Assembly (NCBI GenBank): GCA_002404995.1
Contig: DHKY01000008.1
Location: 1-52,231, forward strand
Length of the DNA stretch: 52,231 bases
Direction of reading: 5' to 3'
From: Caryophanales bacterium UBA4682
Lineage (GTDB): Bacteria > Bacillota_I > Bacilli_A > RFN20 > CAG-288
A program made the translations under genes and the position numbers. The notes beneath the pieces were generated by a model. It was not told where the DNA came from, made no database searches, and saw only the letters and a program-made list of their open reading frames with translations. Shown here piece after piece: positions 7,398 through 16,441 of this stretch. How positions within the stretch are numbered: the stretch's first letter is position 1; each line of letters begins with the position of its first letter.

Positions 7398-9800
7398 TCA
7401 TTTTTTCCTAAGCGAATAGAAATGAATCCTATAATACTCAAGTGTTTCTTTGGTAAGCATACCTTTGCCAATAGCGACTTTCCTATACTTCCTAGGAAGA
7501 GAATCAAAGATAATTTCCGGAATATATTCTCTCACTTCGGAATAGGAAAGGAGTCCGTATTTAGCAATATCTGCATTTTTCTTCTCTTCATCATACTTCC
7601 TGCTCTTTCCGTATTCAAAGATATTAAAGCATCCTTCGATACCTCCTGGCATAGAGAGGAGTGTTCCAACGAAATAATCCAAATGGAAAACAGTAACTGG
7701 GCAGTATAACTTAGTGATTTCTTTACGAAGCGAATATCCCGTTAATTTCTTGGCGGTGATTCCGATTCCGTTCCAAGACGCAAAACGATGCCCTATATAG
7801 TTATCCGCATTCTCATCATTAAGATAAACATACCGGTCCAAATCCAAATCAAAGAATCCGTGATCTCCGGATATTGTGGTTTTTTCTCCTTCAAAATCAA
7901 GTTCGGATAGAGTGACGAGTTTCTCTTCGTAGATGAAATTGAAGAGAATTGGCATGGCCTCGATAGTTCCTCTTTCATGATTAAAGCCAAGAACAAGATC
8001 ACCAGGCTTGATTTTCTCCGCTTTCCGATAGGAATGGTCCGCCATAAGAACCAATGTATCTGGAAGGATACAGGATTTGTAATACTGCAGTTCTCCTTTT
8101 TCCTCCCGTGTTTCCTCGGTTAGAGTATCACCGGCTTTACCTACCCAGAAACTTCCGTTAGAAGTATAATTTCCGTTTACAAACTTGACATAAGAACTAG
8201 GATCCCCGATATTTCCAACCGCATAACCTTTGACATTCTTGTAGGAAACATAATTATGACCTTTAACTCCATCAAAAACAGCAGAATTATCGTTTGAATT
8301 ATCTACAAAGCCATCCGAAATTACCACTTTTGCACCAGCAGAGCCTGCTTTTATATAACCGCCAAAGGAGGAAGCAATACTAATTGTCCCATTATTGACA
8401 AGCAAAGCGGAGGCATCGTCAGTACCTCTGTTCTGTTTGATATTTTCATCACTGGGGAAAGGGTAATTAGCACTAGTAGTATTCTTGGCTGTAGCAGTAT
8501 CATCTGTAAAATGTTCTTCGCCGATCAGATTATATTTCTGATGGAAGAGAACCTGGCTAGTGAAGTTTACGGTGGCTCCTTTTTCGACTTTTAATTCCGA
8601 ACCGCTCAAGAACTTAACCTTGTTTTTGAAGTTCAAGGTTGCTCCATTTCTTACATTGATACGATACTTAAAGTTAATGGGCAGAAAATAGGAACTAGAA
8701 GAAATGCCGTTTAGGCTGATTGCATTTACTTCCCTGCTCCCTGCATCTACTGAAAAAGACCTTGTACTCCATTTTGAAAAATCCGCATCGGTTCCATAAA
8801 GGGAAGAGAATTTGCTAGATAAAGAATTGTATTTGAATGTAAACTGGCTTCCTTCTTTCCTGACAAAGAGATAATCATCATTTGGACCAATCACGTTCCT
8901 TTCAAAAGGATTTGCCTTGTCATTAGCATAAACTTGGGAGCAAGCAGAAATCTTGGCACCATAGGAAAACTGCCTCGTAGATTGAATGTTCGGAAAATCA
9001 AAGGAAGTAAACGGAAAGCAATTCTCAGATGTTGCTCCAGATGAGAATCTCCCTCCGTAAAAATCATAAATAACACCTGGCATCTCCAAAGAGGAATTAT
9101 CCTGGAAAAGGATTTTGCTTCCATTTGAGTCATTCAAGCTTTTCTTTTCATTGCCCTTGTTGTTTTGATACCATTCTTTGATAAAGCCATAGCATTCGAT
9201 GCTTCCGGTCCCAGTACAATCAATCTCAGCATTATCAAATAGAGAAAGCTGAGCATATTGAGCGGAAGTATGCCCAGTTGGGCGTTGATCATTAGACGAC
9301 AATTTTCCCAGAATCAACAGATTGCCTTCAATAGTCATTTTTGAATTCAAGCCAATATTTGACTTCATGAATTTAGAATAATTGCTCTTTGAATCTGGTA
9401 AAACTTTTCCACCATTAGTGGCATAATTGTTTTTATCATCTGTTGCATCCAAGACTGAAGTATCATAAGGAATCACAAGGGTGACATTCTTCCCAATCGT
9501 GCATGAACGGGATATCACATAAGAAGGAGTGATAAAATCCTTACTTGTATTCGGGATGACAACCACAGTCTTTTTGTTTTCATCCGTAGCTTCCTTGTTT
9601 GCAACCTCTAATGCCTTCTCGATGGTGGTGTATTTCACATCCGGTGTTCCATCAATGTAACAGACTGGAACGCTTGGCTTAGCAGAAATCGTATCCTCTT
9701 TTTGTTTAAGGTTCATTAAAACCCACTCTGCATTTCCAACAGAGCAGAGAAGGGCAGGAACCGATAAGACAAGGAGAAGCTTGTATTTCTTATATTTCAT
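7398..9800 (-). CDS. Secreted beta-rich protein with C-terminal Hint domain
   Basis: Large exported protein of 800 residues. A signal peptide ends near VGNA (about residue 24). Residues 25-570 are Ser/Asn/Gly-rich with repeated hydrophobic strands such as GATLNFKNKVKFLSG and GATVNFTSQ, suggesting a beta-helix or beta-solenoid stalk. From Cys577 a Hedgehog/intein-type Hint domain follows: CILPDTLVLMADHS, then IKPGDLVLGF, then the block with TISGDH (His at about 647), ending near GCFNIFEYG. A tail of about 70 residues follows. Cys at the first Hint position and the T-x-x-x-x-H block suggest autoprocessing is possible, but activity is inferred. It overlaps the upstream gene by four bases. Internal Met here is mostly ATG, unlike neighbours. 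Confidence 0.75.
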   Translation of the reverse strand: MKYKKYKLLLVLSVPALLCSVGNAEWVLMNLKQKEDTISAKPSVPVCYIDGTPDVKYTTIEKALEVANKEATDENKKTVVVIPNTSKDFITPSYVISRSCTIGKNVTLVIPYDTSVLDATDDKNNYATNGGKVLPDSKSNYSKFMKSNIGLNSKMTIEGNLLILGKLSSNDQRPTGHTSAQYAQLSLFDNAEIDCTGTGSIECYGFIKEWYQNNKGNEKKSLNDSNGSKILFQDNSSLEMPGVIYDFYGGRFSSGATSENCFPFTSFDFPNIQSTRQFSYGAKISACSQVYANDKANPFERNVIGPNDDYLFVRKEGSQFTFKYNSLSSKFSSLYGTDADFSKWSTRSFSVDAGSREVNAISLNGISSSSYFLPINFKYRINVRNGATLNFKNKVKFLSGSELKVEKGATVNFTSQVLFHQKYNLIGEEHFTDDTATAKNTTSANYPFPSDENIKQNRGTDDASALLVNNGTISIASSFGGYIKAGSAGAKVVISDGFVDNSNDNSAVFDGVKGHNYVSYKNVKGYAVGNIGDPSSYVKFVNGNYTSNGSFWVGKAGDTLTEETREEKGELQYYKSCILPDTLVLMADHSYRKAEKIKPGDLVLGFNHERGTIEAMPILFNFIYEEKLVTLSELDFEGEKTTISGDHGFFDLDLDRYVYLNDENADNYIGHRFASWNGIGITAKKLTGYSLRKEITKLYCPVTVFHLDYFVGTLLSMPGGIEGCFNIFEYGKSRKYDEEKKNADIAKYGLLSYSEVREYIPEIIFDSLPRKYRKVAIGKGMLTKETLEYYRIHFYSLRKK

Positions 9801-10483
9801 TTTCGAAAGATTCCTCCAGCCTTAAACGAGAAGAGAAAGCATCCGTTCTCAAGTTTGTTATAGATTTCATTCTCAAAGTCCGAAACATGGAAAGTGATCT
9901 TGTATTGGATGGAAAAGAAAGCTTCTTTTTCATCCAAATAATCAAAAGGATCAAGAAGGAAGACAGAGAAAGATTCCTTGCCGTTATTTTCGATAGAAAC
10001 TGATTCTTGGCTGTAATCCGCGTCTTGAAAACTACCACTCAGATTTATCGCAATCTTGGATTCGACAACGGAAGCTACAGAATCACTGAACAAATCTATA
10101 TTCTGGTTTTCACTGACAAGTACAGTTTGCAATTCAAAACCGGTGGCACCAGCAGGCAAGTGTTCCCGAATAGAATCTGTTCCAATATTAATCTGAAAAG
10201 GTATTGTCCTGTAGCCGGAATTCACCTTTTTATTAGGATCTATTGTTTCATCCTCAATCAATCCAGAACTAGTATATTCAAAGATTTTGGTATCACCCTC
10301 AAATTCAAAGTATCCATTGAGGTCACAAATATCATAAGATTCCCTGCTTCCGGAAGCACTTCCGACAGAGTTAATAGTCCAGCTTCCAAAAGCGACCGAG
10401 ACAAAGGAAGCAAGGAAGACAATCACAATCATTCCCAGAATCAGGAAACGTTTTTGAATTTTATAACACAAGTATCGAAACAT
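9797..10483 (-). CDS. Putative exported or membrane-anchored protein
   Basis: Protein of 228 residues that I do not recognise. A hydrophobic N-terminal segment (about residues 14-33, LGMIVIVFLASFVSVAFGSW) looks like a signal peptide or anchor. The rest is acidic and Ser-rich and predicted outside the membrane, with a phenylalanine-rich C-terminus. The GSWTI after the hydrophobic segment recalls TasA/camelysin-like precursors, but the similarity is weak. It is translationally coupled (ATGA) to the Hint-domain protein, so the two are probably exported together. No convincing ribosome binding site precedes the ATG. Confidence 0.5.
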   Translation of the reverse strand: MFRYLCYKIQKRFLILGMIVIVFLASFVSVAFGSWTINSVGSASGSRESYDICDLNGYFEFEGDTKIFEYTSSGLIEDETIDPNKKVNSGYRTIPFQINIGTDSIREHLPAGATGFELQTVLVSENQNIDLFSDSVASVVESKIAINLSGSFQDADYSQESVSIENNGKESFSVFLLDPFDYLDEKEAFFSIQYKITFHVSDFENEIYNKLENGCFLFSFKAGGIFRK

Positions 10484-10949
10484 GCCTGTATTTTAACACT
10501 TAGATAAAAATCAGTAGTTTCAATTGTAGCCTTTACATGTCTTTTGTTTTTCTCACGCCCAGGCTGTTTTAAGAAAAAGAAAGAAAAACAAGGAAGCAAT
10601 CTTTTCTCCAATTTTTCTTCAATTTATAATTAAATTTGCAAAAATATTTTACGATAAAACGGAGGCTATAATCGAGTTTATAGAGTCAATCAAATGTAAA
10701 CTCAATTTCAAAGCTGATAAGCGTTTTAGTATTTTTATTTGCTATTTAGGCTTGTTGTTCGTATTCAACTCAGAATAAATTTAGAATACAGCGATACTCA
10801 TTTGTAGTCGTTAAATGAGGGGGCTTGACAATCCATAACCAGCCACATAAAAGCCTCCTGATTAAACAATGATATCTTTCTAGAAAATCATTCTTTTGTA
10901 TTTTTCAATTCTTTTAAAACCGAAACAGCCTTCCTCGTATCGCATTGGA
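10484..10949. other. Intergenic region without recognised gene
   Basis: 466 bases, AT-rich, between a small membrane protein gene and the envelope gene pair, both leftward. No ORF with a credible start is seen. A loose inverted repeat joins gaggggg (about 10817-10823) and gcctcctg (about 10852-10859), too poor to call a riboswitch. It must hold the promoter of the envelope pair, but I cannot place boxes with confidence. Confidence 0.5.
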
Positions 10950-11264
10950 TTATTTTGCTTTGTTTTTTCTCAAAAGGTAGCTTCGGATAGAAAAGACGGC
11001 GGTTAATAAGATTCCGAGAGCCAGCAAGACTCCAGATACAATCAGAAGAAACTGAGAGGTCCTGCGGAAATTTGTCCGAGAAGCCCTGTCTTTGGTATAA
11101 GCGGTCTCCGTTGCAGTTTTCCTCGCCACCACACCATTATTGTCCTTCCCATAGAAGGCGAGCCTTACTAAGGATACCAAATATCCAATAAGGGATACAC
11201 CAATAGAAGAGACACCAAAAATGAGTCCGATTCGATTTTTTTCTTTTTCAGAAGAATACTTCAT
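10950..11264 (-). CDS. Small two-helix membrane protein
   Basis: Unrecognised 104-residue protein. Two hydrophobic segments (about residues 11-36 and 70-93) flank a polar loop rich in Lys, Arg and Thr, and the C-terminus is basic. The start has GAGGATAGGGTT directly upstream. It stands alone, divergent from the ketopantoate reductase-like gene. No function can be assigned. Confidence 0.5.
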   Translation of the reverse strand: MKYSSEKEKNRIGLIFGVSSIGVSLIGYLVSLVRLAFYGKDNNGVVARKTATETAYTKDRASRTNFRRTSQFLLIVSGVLLALGILLTAVFSIRSYLLRKNKAK

Positions 11265-11318
11265 AACCCTATCCTCTTTTCAAATCTAGGAATATTTTAT
11301 TCATTTGTCTACTAATCC

Positions 11319-11343
11319 GCAAGAGGGACTTGTCGCCTCTTGC
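11319..11343. other. Hairpin in the divergent intergenic region
   Basis: GCAAGAGG and CCTCTTGC form a perfect eight-base stem with a nine-base loop between the small membrane protein and the reductase gene. It lacks a T-run, so it may be an operator or RNA structure rather than a terminator. Confidence 0.35.
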
Positions 11344-11412
11344 TTTCCACACTCGAATTTCTTTGTTTCCTTTTGGTTTCGTAGTAATATCAGGTGAAAA
11401 GGAGATGCAAGA

Positions 11413-12426
11413 ATGAAAATTGCTATCTATGGTGCTGGCTCGCTTGGCACGGTACTGGGAGCTTATCTGACAAAAAACGGAATTGATGTTGATTTATTCT
11501 CTCATAACAAGAATCATGTCGAAGGATTAAAGAAGAACGGTGCCCATATTACAGGAAAAGCCGACTTTACTGTCAAAGTCAAGGCTTATTACCCGGAAGA
11601 AAGGGTTGGCAAATATGATCTGATCTTCCTTAGGACAAAGCAGCTTGATAACAAGAATGTAGTTTCTTTCCTAAAAGATCATCTAGAAGAAAACGGAGAT
11701 ATCTGCACAAGGCAGAACGGACTTCCTGAACGCAGCGTATCCGAGATTGTAGGCGAAGAGAGAACCAGGGGCTGTGCCGTGGCTTGGGGTGCTACCTTAA
11801 AGGGCAACGGAGTATCGGAGCTGACAAGCGAAGAGAACAGCATGTCCTTTTCCTTAGGAAGATTAAACGGAAAAGAAGACGAACGTCTGCTTCGCGCAAA
11901 AAGCGTTCTTGAAAAAAGGTGCCCTGTTACTATCGAATCCAATTTCATCGGCAGGCGTTTTTCGAAGCTGCTGATCAATGCCGCCTTCTCTGGAAGGTCT
12001 GCGGTCACAGGTTCCACATTTGGCGGAGCAAGCAAAAGAAAAGATTCCCGCCTCTGTGTTCAGAGAATCATCAAGGAATGCATTGATGTCGCCAAGGCAA
12101 ACGATATCAAAATCGAGCCGATTCAGGGAAAGGATGTCGTCAAACTCCTTGACTACAAGAGTGCATTCAAGCGAAAGATATCCTTTAGGCTAATTCCTCT
12201 CTGCATCAAAAAACATGCCGCATTAAAGGCAAGCAGGCTCCAGGACCTTGAAAAAGGAAAGAAAACAGAAGTGGATAGCATCAACGGAAGCGTGGTTCTT
12301 TACGGAAAGATGAAAAACGTCCCGACTCCTTATAACGAAAAAGTCATTCAAATCATCCATGAGATCGAGCGAGGAAAGAAAAAGCCTTCTTTTGATAACA
12401 TCAAGGAATTCGAATCTTTAAAGTAG
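11413..12426 (+). CDS. panE: 2-dehydropantoate 2-reductase family protein
   Basis: NADPH-dependent reductase of the ApbA/PanE family, 337 residues, slightly longer than typical. The N-terminal Rossmann motif is MKIAIYGAGSLGTVLGAYL, with FLRTKQ in the nucleotide domain. The C-terminal domain ends with the family block LQDLEKGKKTEVDSINGSVV and VPTPYNEKV. The family has CTMQNGLPE and SSMLQD; here the Met positions are AGG. The start has AGGAG eight bases upstream. Many PanE homologues in Firmicutes act on other 2-keto acids, and no pantothenate genes are nearby, so the symbol is a family label. A strong terminator follows. Confidence 0.8.
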   Translation: MKIAIYGAGSLGTVLGAYLTKNGIDVDLFSHNKNHVEGLKKNGAHITGKADFTVKVKAYYPEERVGKYDLIFLRTKQLDNKNVVSFLKDHLEENGDICTRQNGLPERSVSEIVGEERTRGCAVAWGATLKGNGVSELTSEENSMSFSLGRLNGKEDERLLRAKSVLEKRCPVTIESNFIGRRFSKLLINAAFSGRSAVTGSTFGGASKRKDSRLCVQRIIKECIDVAKANDIKIEPIQGKDVVKLLDYKSAFKRKISFRLIPLCIKKHAALKASRLQDLEKGKKTEVDSINGSVVLYGKMKNVPTPYNEKVIQIIHEIERGKKKPSFDNIKEFESLK

Positions 12427-12440
12427 CCCAAGTTCTTTCT

Positions 12441-12467
12441 GGCAGTGTGAAAGCACACTGCCTTTTT
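12441..12467 (+). terminator. Terminator after the panE-like gene
   Basis: GGCAGTGTG and CACACTGCC form a perfect nine-base stem with an AAAG loop followed by TTTTT. Confidence 0.9.
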
Positions 12468-12519
12468 CAATACACGGTATTTTTGCTTTTAACTAAAAGT
12501 GTTTGTTCTGTTTTTTCCT

Positions 12520-12548
12520 TTGACAGGTTGAAGTAGATCTGCTATGCT
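12520..12548 (+). promoter_or_regulatory. Near-consensus promoter of the helicase gene
   Basis: TTGACA (12520-12525) and TATGCT (12543-12548) are 17 bases apart. Transcription should begin about seven bases after the -10 box, near 12555. That is only some four bases before the ATG at 12559, so the message would be essentially leaderless. No Shine-Dalgarno sequence is present. Confidence 0.75.
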
Positions 12549-12558
12549 GCTCTTAACC

Positions 12559-15381
12559 ATGAACGAAACCAAAGGATTCTATTCAAACACGAGCGATGTC
12601 CGTTTCCTAGACAGAAGGATTTCAAACCTTTCCACCTGCAAATCCTTTTCCTTCTCCGTTTCGTTTATCAAACAAGCCGGCTTAGTCTTAAGGTTTGATT
12701 CAATCAAGAAAGCCTTAGAAAGAGGTGCAAAAGGAAGAATCCTCACTTCCACTTATCAGAATTTCACGGATGTTCCTTCTCTTGAAAGGTTCCTAAAGCT
12801 TCAGAAAGAATATCCGGATTCTTTTTCCTGCCATCTGGACTTCCATTGTTTCGGAGACGACGGTTTCCATACCAAAGGATATCTTTTTTCTTTTGATGAC
12901 CACAAGGAGGTCATTGTCGGTTCGAGCAACATCACGCGTTTTGCCTTGTTATTTAACAAAGAATGGGATGTTTCCGTTGTCACCGATTCGAACGAAAAGT
13001 TTTTCAAAGAAATCAGCAATGAGTTCGAATCCTTCTGGGAATATACCATACCTCTTTCCGGAGAACTGATCAAAAAGTACCAAGCCTACCTTGGAACAGC
13101 CATTGAACGATGGGATAGGGATTACTTTGATCCCGACAGCGAAAATAGGATCAAACCAAACCAAAGGCAGAGAAAAGCACTAAAAGAAATCCAGCGTTAC
13201 CGGGACAGGGGAATAGACAAGGCTTTAGTAGTAGCAGCCACAGGCTCTGGAAAGACCTATTTAGCCGCCTTCGATGCCTTGAACAGGGATAGTCGTCGTC
13301 TCTTGTTCATTGTCCACAAGGATATCATCCTGAAAGCAGCAAGGAAGACTTTTCAGACCGTCTTCAAGGACAGCCGGACTTATGGAATTTACACCAGCGA
13401 GTCCAAGGAACTCGATGCTGATTTTCTTTTCGCTTCCAACCAGATTAGGTCGGAGAATCTCGACCTTTTCAGCAAAGATGAATTCGACTACATCATAATA
13501 GACGAAGTCCATCACGCCAGTGCTTCGACTTATCAGAAAATCATCCATTATTTCCAACCCCAGTTCCTTCTCGGTTTAACCGCTACACCGGAACGGAGGG
13601 ATGGCCAAGACATTTATTCTCTCTTTGGGAACAATGTCCCCTATGATCTCCGTCTTCGGGATGCATTAATAAACGATTTGATCGTCCCCTTCCATTATTA
13701 TGGAATCAAAGACTCATTAATTGACTATTCGGATAGCAAGTCTCCGGAAGGAATCCGCCGAATTATCCAAAGTGTCTCTTCATTAACCAATTGTGATTTC
13801 ATTAAGGAAAGTGTCTTAAAATACAAGCCCCATGGGACAAAGCTGAGATGCGTTGCTTTCTGCAAAAACAAAGAACATGCCAGACTCAGGGCAAGGAACA
13901 GGGGAGAAGTCGGTTTCCACACCGCTTACCTCACTGGCGAGAACACAACCGGAGAGCGACTCAAGGTCCTGAACGACTTACAGGATGAGCGCAATCCTTT
14001 GGAGATGCTTTTTGCCGTTGATATACTCAACGAAGGCATCGATGTTCCATCGAGGAACAGGGTCCTTTTCCTGCGTCCGACGGAGTCACCGACTATCTTC
14101 ATCCAGCAGCTTGGACGTGGTCTGCGGAAGTATCAAGGAAAGGAATACTTGACCGTGCTTGACTTTATAGCCAATTCCTATAAGCGTAGTGTTCAGATTG
14201 CATTAGCTTTAGGAAGTCTTTCCAAAGCCGGCTATGCCGATAAAATGACGAGGAGAAACGAAGTCATTTCGGATTTTTCTTCCCTGAACATCCCGGGTTT
14301 AAGGATTCATTTTGATGAGGAATCCCAAAAAGAGATTCTCGATTCTATCGAAAAGACAAATCTAAATAGTTTTGCAATCATCAAACAGGATTATCTTAAC
14401 TTCAAGGATTATCTTAAAAGGACAAATACGGATCGTATTCCTAGGCCTAGGGATTATCTGAACAATGAAGTAGATGCGGATCTTCTCCGTTTCAGGCATA
14501 AATCTTCCTTTGAAAGCTATTATGATTTTATCTGCAAAGCGGAAAATCCGGACCATTGCCCGATTTTCGATGAAGAGGAAACGAAGGCTTTCGATTCCCT
14601 TTCGTATTATCTTCCTCTTGTCAGAGACAGGGAATACCTGATTCTTAAGAAACTATTGGAAGGCGAAAGGTCAAAGACTCAGCTTCAGGACTATTGCCGG
14701 AACAATTCTTTGCGTTTTGAAAGCGAGTCGTTCCTTCATGCCTTAGATAACCTAGAAGACAAGTTCTTCTATACCCGTAGGAGCAGTCATATCCAATTAG
14801 TCCGAGAAGAAAACGGTATCTTCAAACTAGGCTTTTCCTTAAAAAACACCGAGTTCCGGAAATGGGTTGAAAACCTCATTGAATATGGTCTGATCCGGTA
14901 TCGGGGTGAATTCTTCGATGAAAAAGGTTTTGTTAAGCTTTACTACCGGTATTCGGTCGTTTCCTTTGCGACTGCCCTTAATTCAAAGCAGCTCTATATC
15001 AGGACGGGTGTCTTCAACACTCCTCATGGCAGAGTAATCACCATCAATCTAAGAAAGGATTCTCAGAAAGAAGAACGTTTAAAATACAAGGACAAGTTCC
15101 TTTCCACCAAAGTCATCCAATGGGAATCTATGCCGAAAACCACCAGGGAGAACAGCCGTGGAAAGCAGCTCCTAAGCGGAGAAAAAATCCATGTCTTAGT
15201 CCGTAAAACTAAAAAGCAGGATGGGCAGGATAGGCCGTATATTTACTTAGGGCTAGCCACACCAACCAATCCGAGAGTATCCGATAATGTCGGAAAGTGT
15301 CTTCTCTTTGACTTGGTATTGGATAAGGAAATCGATGAATCATTAAAATACGATCTGGGAATCGAGGACTTGAAACAATGA
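12559..15381 (+). CDS. PLD-nuclease/DEAH helicase with DUF3427-like C-terminus
   Basis: Protein of 940 residues. The N-terminal phospholipase D-like domain has FHTKGY (H104, K106) and GSSN (121-124), a single HxK motif as in PLD-type nucleases that dimerise. A superfamily 2 helicase follows: Walker A AATGSGKT, DEVHHASA, LGLTATPER, and motif VI QQLGRGLRKY. The C-terminal 400 residues match the layout of DUF3427 helicases. In TATPER-x-DG the Arg is CGG and x is AGG, where the family has Met. The start at 12559 is chosen because the -10 box covers the alternative ATG at 12544. Such proteins are suspected in DNA repair or phage defence; here that is inference. Confidence 0.85.
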   Translation: MNETKGFYSNTSDVRFLDRRISNLSTCKSFSFSVSFIKQAGLVLRFDSIKKALERGAKGRILTSTYQNFTDVPSLERFLKLQKEYPDSFSCHLDFHCFGDDGFHTKGYLFSFDDHKEVIVGSSNITRFALLFNKEWDVSVVTDSNEKFFKEISNEFESFWEYTIPLSGELIKKYQAYLGTAIERWDRDYFDPDSENRIKPNQRQRKALKEIQRYRDRGIDKALVVAATGSGKTYLAAFDALNRDSRRLLFIVHKDIILKAARKTFQTVFKDSRTYGIYTSESKELDADFLFASNQIRSENLDLFSKDEFDYIIIDEVHHASASTYQKIIHYFQPQFLLGLTATPERRDGQDIYSLFGNNVPYDLRLRDALINDLIVPFHYYGIKDSLIDYSDSKSPEGIRRIIQSVSSLTNCDFIKESVLKYKPHGTKLRCVAFCKNKEHARLRARNRGEVGFHTAYLTGENTTGERLKVLNDLQDERNPLEMLFAVDILNEGIDVPSRNRVLFLRPTESPTIFIQQLGRGLRKYQGKEYLTVLDFIANSYKRSVQIALALGSLSKAGYADKMTRRNEVISDFSSLNIPGLRIHFDEESQKEILDSIEKTNLNSFAIIKQDYLNFKDYLKRTNTDRIPRPRDYLNNEVDADLLRFRHKSSFESYYDFICKAENPDHCPIFDEEETKAFDSLSYYLPLVRDREYLILKKLLEGERSKTQLQDYCRNNSLRFESESFLHALDNLEDKFFYTRRSSHIQLVREENGIFKLGFSLKNTEFRKWVENLIEYGLIRYRGEFFDEKGFVKLYYRYSVVSFATALNSKQLYIRTGVFNTPHGRVITINLRKDSQKEERLKYKDKFLSTKVIQWESMPKTTRENSRGKQLLSGEKIHVLVRKTKKQDGQDRPYIYLGLATPTNPRVSDNVGKCLLFDLVLDKEIDESLKYDLGIEDLKQ

Positions 15382-15779
15382 AGAAAACAATCAAAGTCGT
15401 AGCAGCCATCATTCTAAATCCGGAGGGCGAAGTCTTCTCGGCAAAAAGAGACTACGGCTTTCTAAAAGGAAAATGGGAATTCCCTGGCGGAAAAGTAAAG
15501 GGCGGAGAGAATGATGAAGAAGCGTTGAAACGCGAAATAAAGGAAGAACTGTTAACCGATATCGAGGTGGACAGATTCTACAGGAACGTGAAGTACGAAT
15601 ATCCGGATTTCTATCTGGATAGGAACTGCTACCTTGCCACTGTCAAAAAAGGGAGACTTACTACCATTTCCGGCATTCATTCCGAAGAGGCCTTCCATTC
15701 TTTCCCGGATTTGAAAAAAGAAGATTGGTGTCCGGCAGATCAGCAGGTTGTCAGCAAAATTCAAAAAGAAGGAATCTGA
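15378..15779 (+). CDS. NUDIX hydrolase, MutT/8-oxo-dGTP type
   Basis: Pyrophosphohydrolase of 133 residues. The Nudix box is GGKVKGGENDEEALKREI followed by KEEL, fitting G-x5-E-x7-R-E-x2-E-E except that the glycine after EE is replaced by Leu. MutT relatives in this subfamily clean oxidised nucleotides such as 8-oxo-dGTP. It overlaps the helicase stop by four bases, so the two proteins are made together, and a DNA-linked role is likely. The C-terminus FPDLKKEDWCPADQQVV is typical of CTP/8-oxo-dGTP pyrophosphohydrolases. Confidence 0.85.
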   Translation: MKKTIKVVAAIILNPEGEVFSAKRDYGFLKGKWEFPGGKVKGGENDEEALKREIKEELLTDIEVDRFYRNVKYEYPDFYLDRNCYLATVKKGRLTTISGIHSEEAFHSFPDLKKEDWCPADQQVVSKIQKEGI

Positions 15780-15787
15780 TTGCAAAC

Positions 15788-15830
15788 AAAAACCGTCTTG
15801 TCTTTATTAAATAGACTCGACGGTATTTTT
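15788..15830. terminator. Bidirectional terminator
   Basis: ACCGTC pairs with GACGGT, and TCT with AGA further in, around an AT loop, followed by ATTTTT on the plus strand. A-rich bases upstream give a T-run on the minus strand, so it can also end the leftward NifX-like gene. Confidence 0.75.
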
Positions 15831-15921
15831 GTTGAATCCAATTATCTCTAAACCCAAAGGCACGTGTCAGACCAGGTTCAGAATAAAATAACAGAAAACA
15901 TCTAGGAGAAGCGGAAGATGA

Positions 15922-16281
15922 TTAATGTCCGCAGGAGCAATCGTGGGCCATCTCATCCGTGGCTTCGATTAACTTGTCTGCCCTAAAGAGGGAAACAGTC
16001 TGGAAAACATCCCTGGTGTTGGTCAGATAGACTTTCCTTCCGTTCTGGTTCCTAAGATTCAGAAGCGGACGTCCTAAATGAGTGCAGATCCTGACATCGA
16101 CATGATGCTGGCTCAAGAAGAGAGGAAGCTCATGATGCGTCCTTCCTTCGGTTTCCGCAAAGCCTTCTTTCAATATCTTCTTTTCTCTCGTGTCGACTTG
16201 GGCAAGATAGAAGACTTCCGTGGAACCAGTGGATGGGAAAATCTGCTTCGTCTCATTATCATACGGAATAGCAATCAGCAT
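15922..16281 (-). CDS. NifX/NifB-family protein (dinitrogenase cofactor-type)
   Basis: Small protein of 119 residues starting MLIAIPYDNETKQIFPSTGSTEVF, the typical opening of the NifX/NifB C-terminal family, with VDVRICTHLGRPLLN in the middle. The C-terminus HDCSCGH is rich in Cys and His and could bind metal or an Fe-S cluster. There is no other nitrogenase gene, and members of this family are widespread in non-fixing anaerobes, where their role is unclear. The start has AGGAG eight bases upstream. It is divergent from the DUF368 gene. Confidence 0.75.
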   Translation of the reverse strand: MLIAIPYDNETKQIFPSTGSTEVFYLAQVDTREKKILKEGFAETEGRTHHELPLFLSQHHVDVRICTHLGRPLLNLRNQNGRKVYLTNTRDVFQTVSLFRADKLIEATDEMAHDCSCGH

Positions 16282-16394
16282 ATTATTATCTCCTTGTCAT
16301 TACCTTATTATTTTATCATACAAGGAAAACAGAAAGGCTATTAAGCGATGAAAGCCCTATTTCTCAGACAAACGGAAAAGAATAAAAAGAAAGT

Positions 16395-16422
16395 TTGCCT
16401 TTTTTCTTTTTTTGCTTATGAT
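16395..16422 (+). promoter_or_regulatory. Promoter of the DUF368 gene
   Basis: TTGCCT (16395-16400) and TATGAT (16417-16422) are separated by 16 bases. The leader of about 13 bases includes the AGGAG used by the ATG at 16442. Confidence 0.65.
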
Positions 16423-16441
16423 AGCAGCAGGAGATATCAAT

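Noticed and set aside
10810..10860. Possible riboswitch in the 10.5-10.9 kb gap
   Set aside because: Only a loose inverted repeat with a large loop is present and no known core is recognised.
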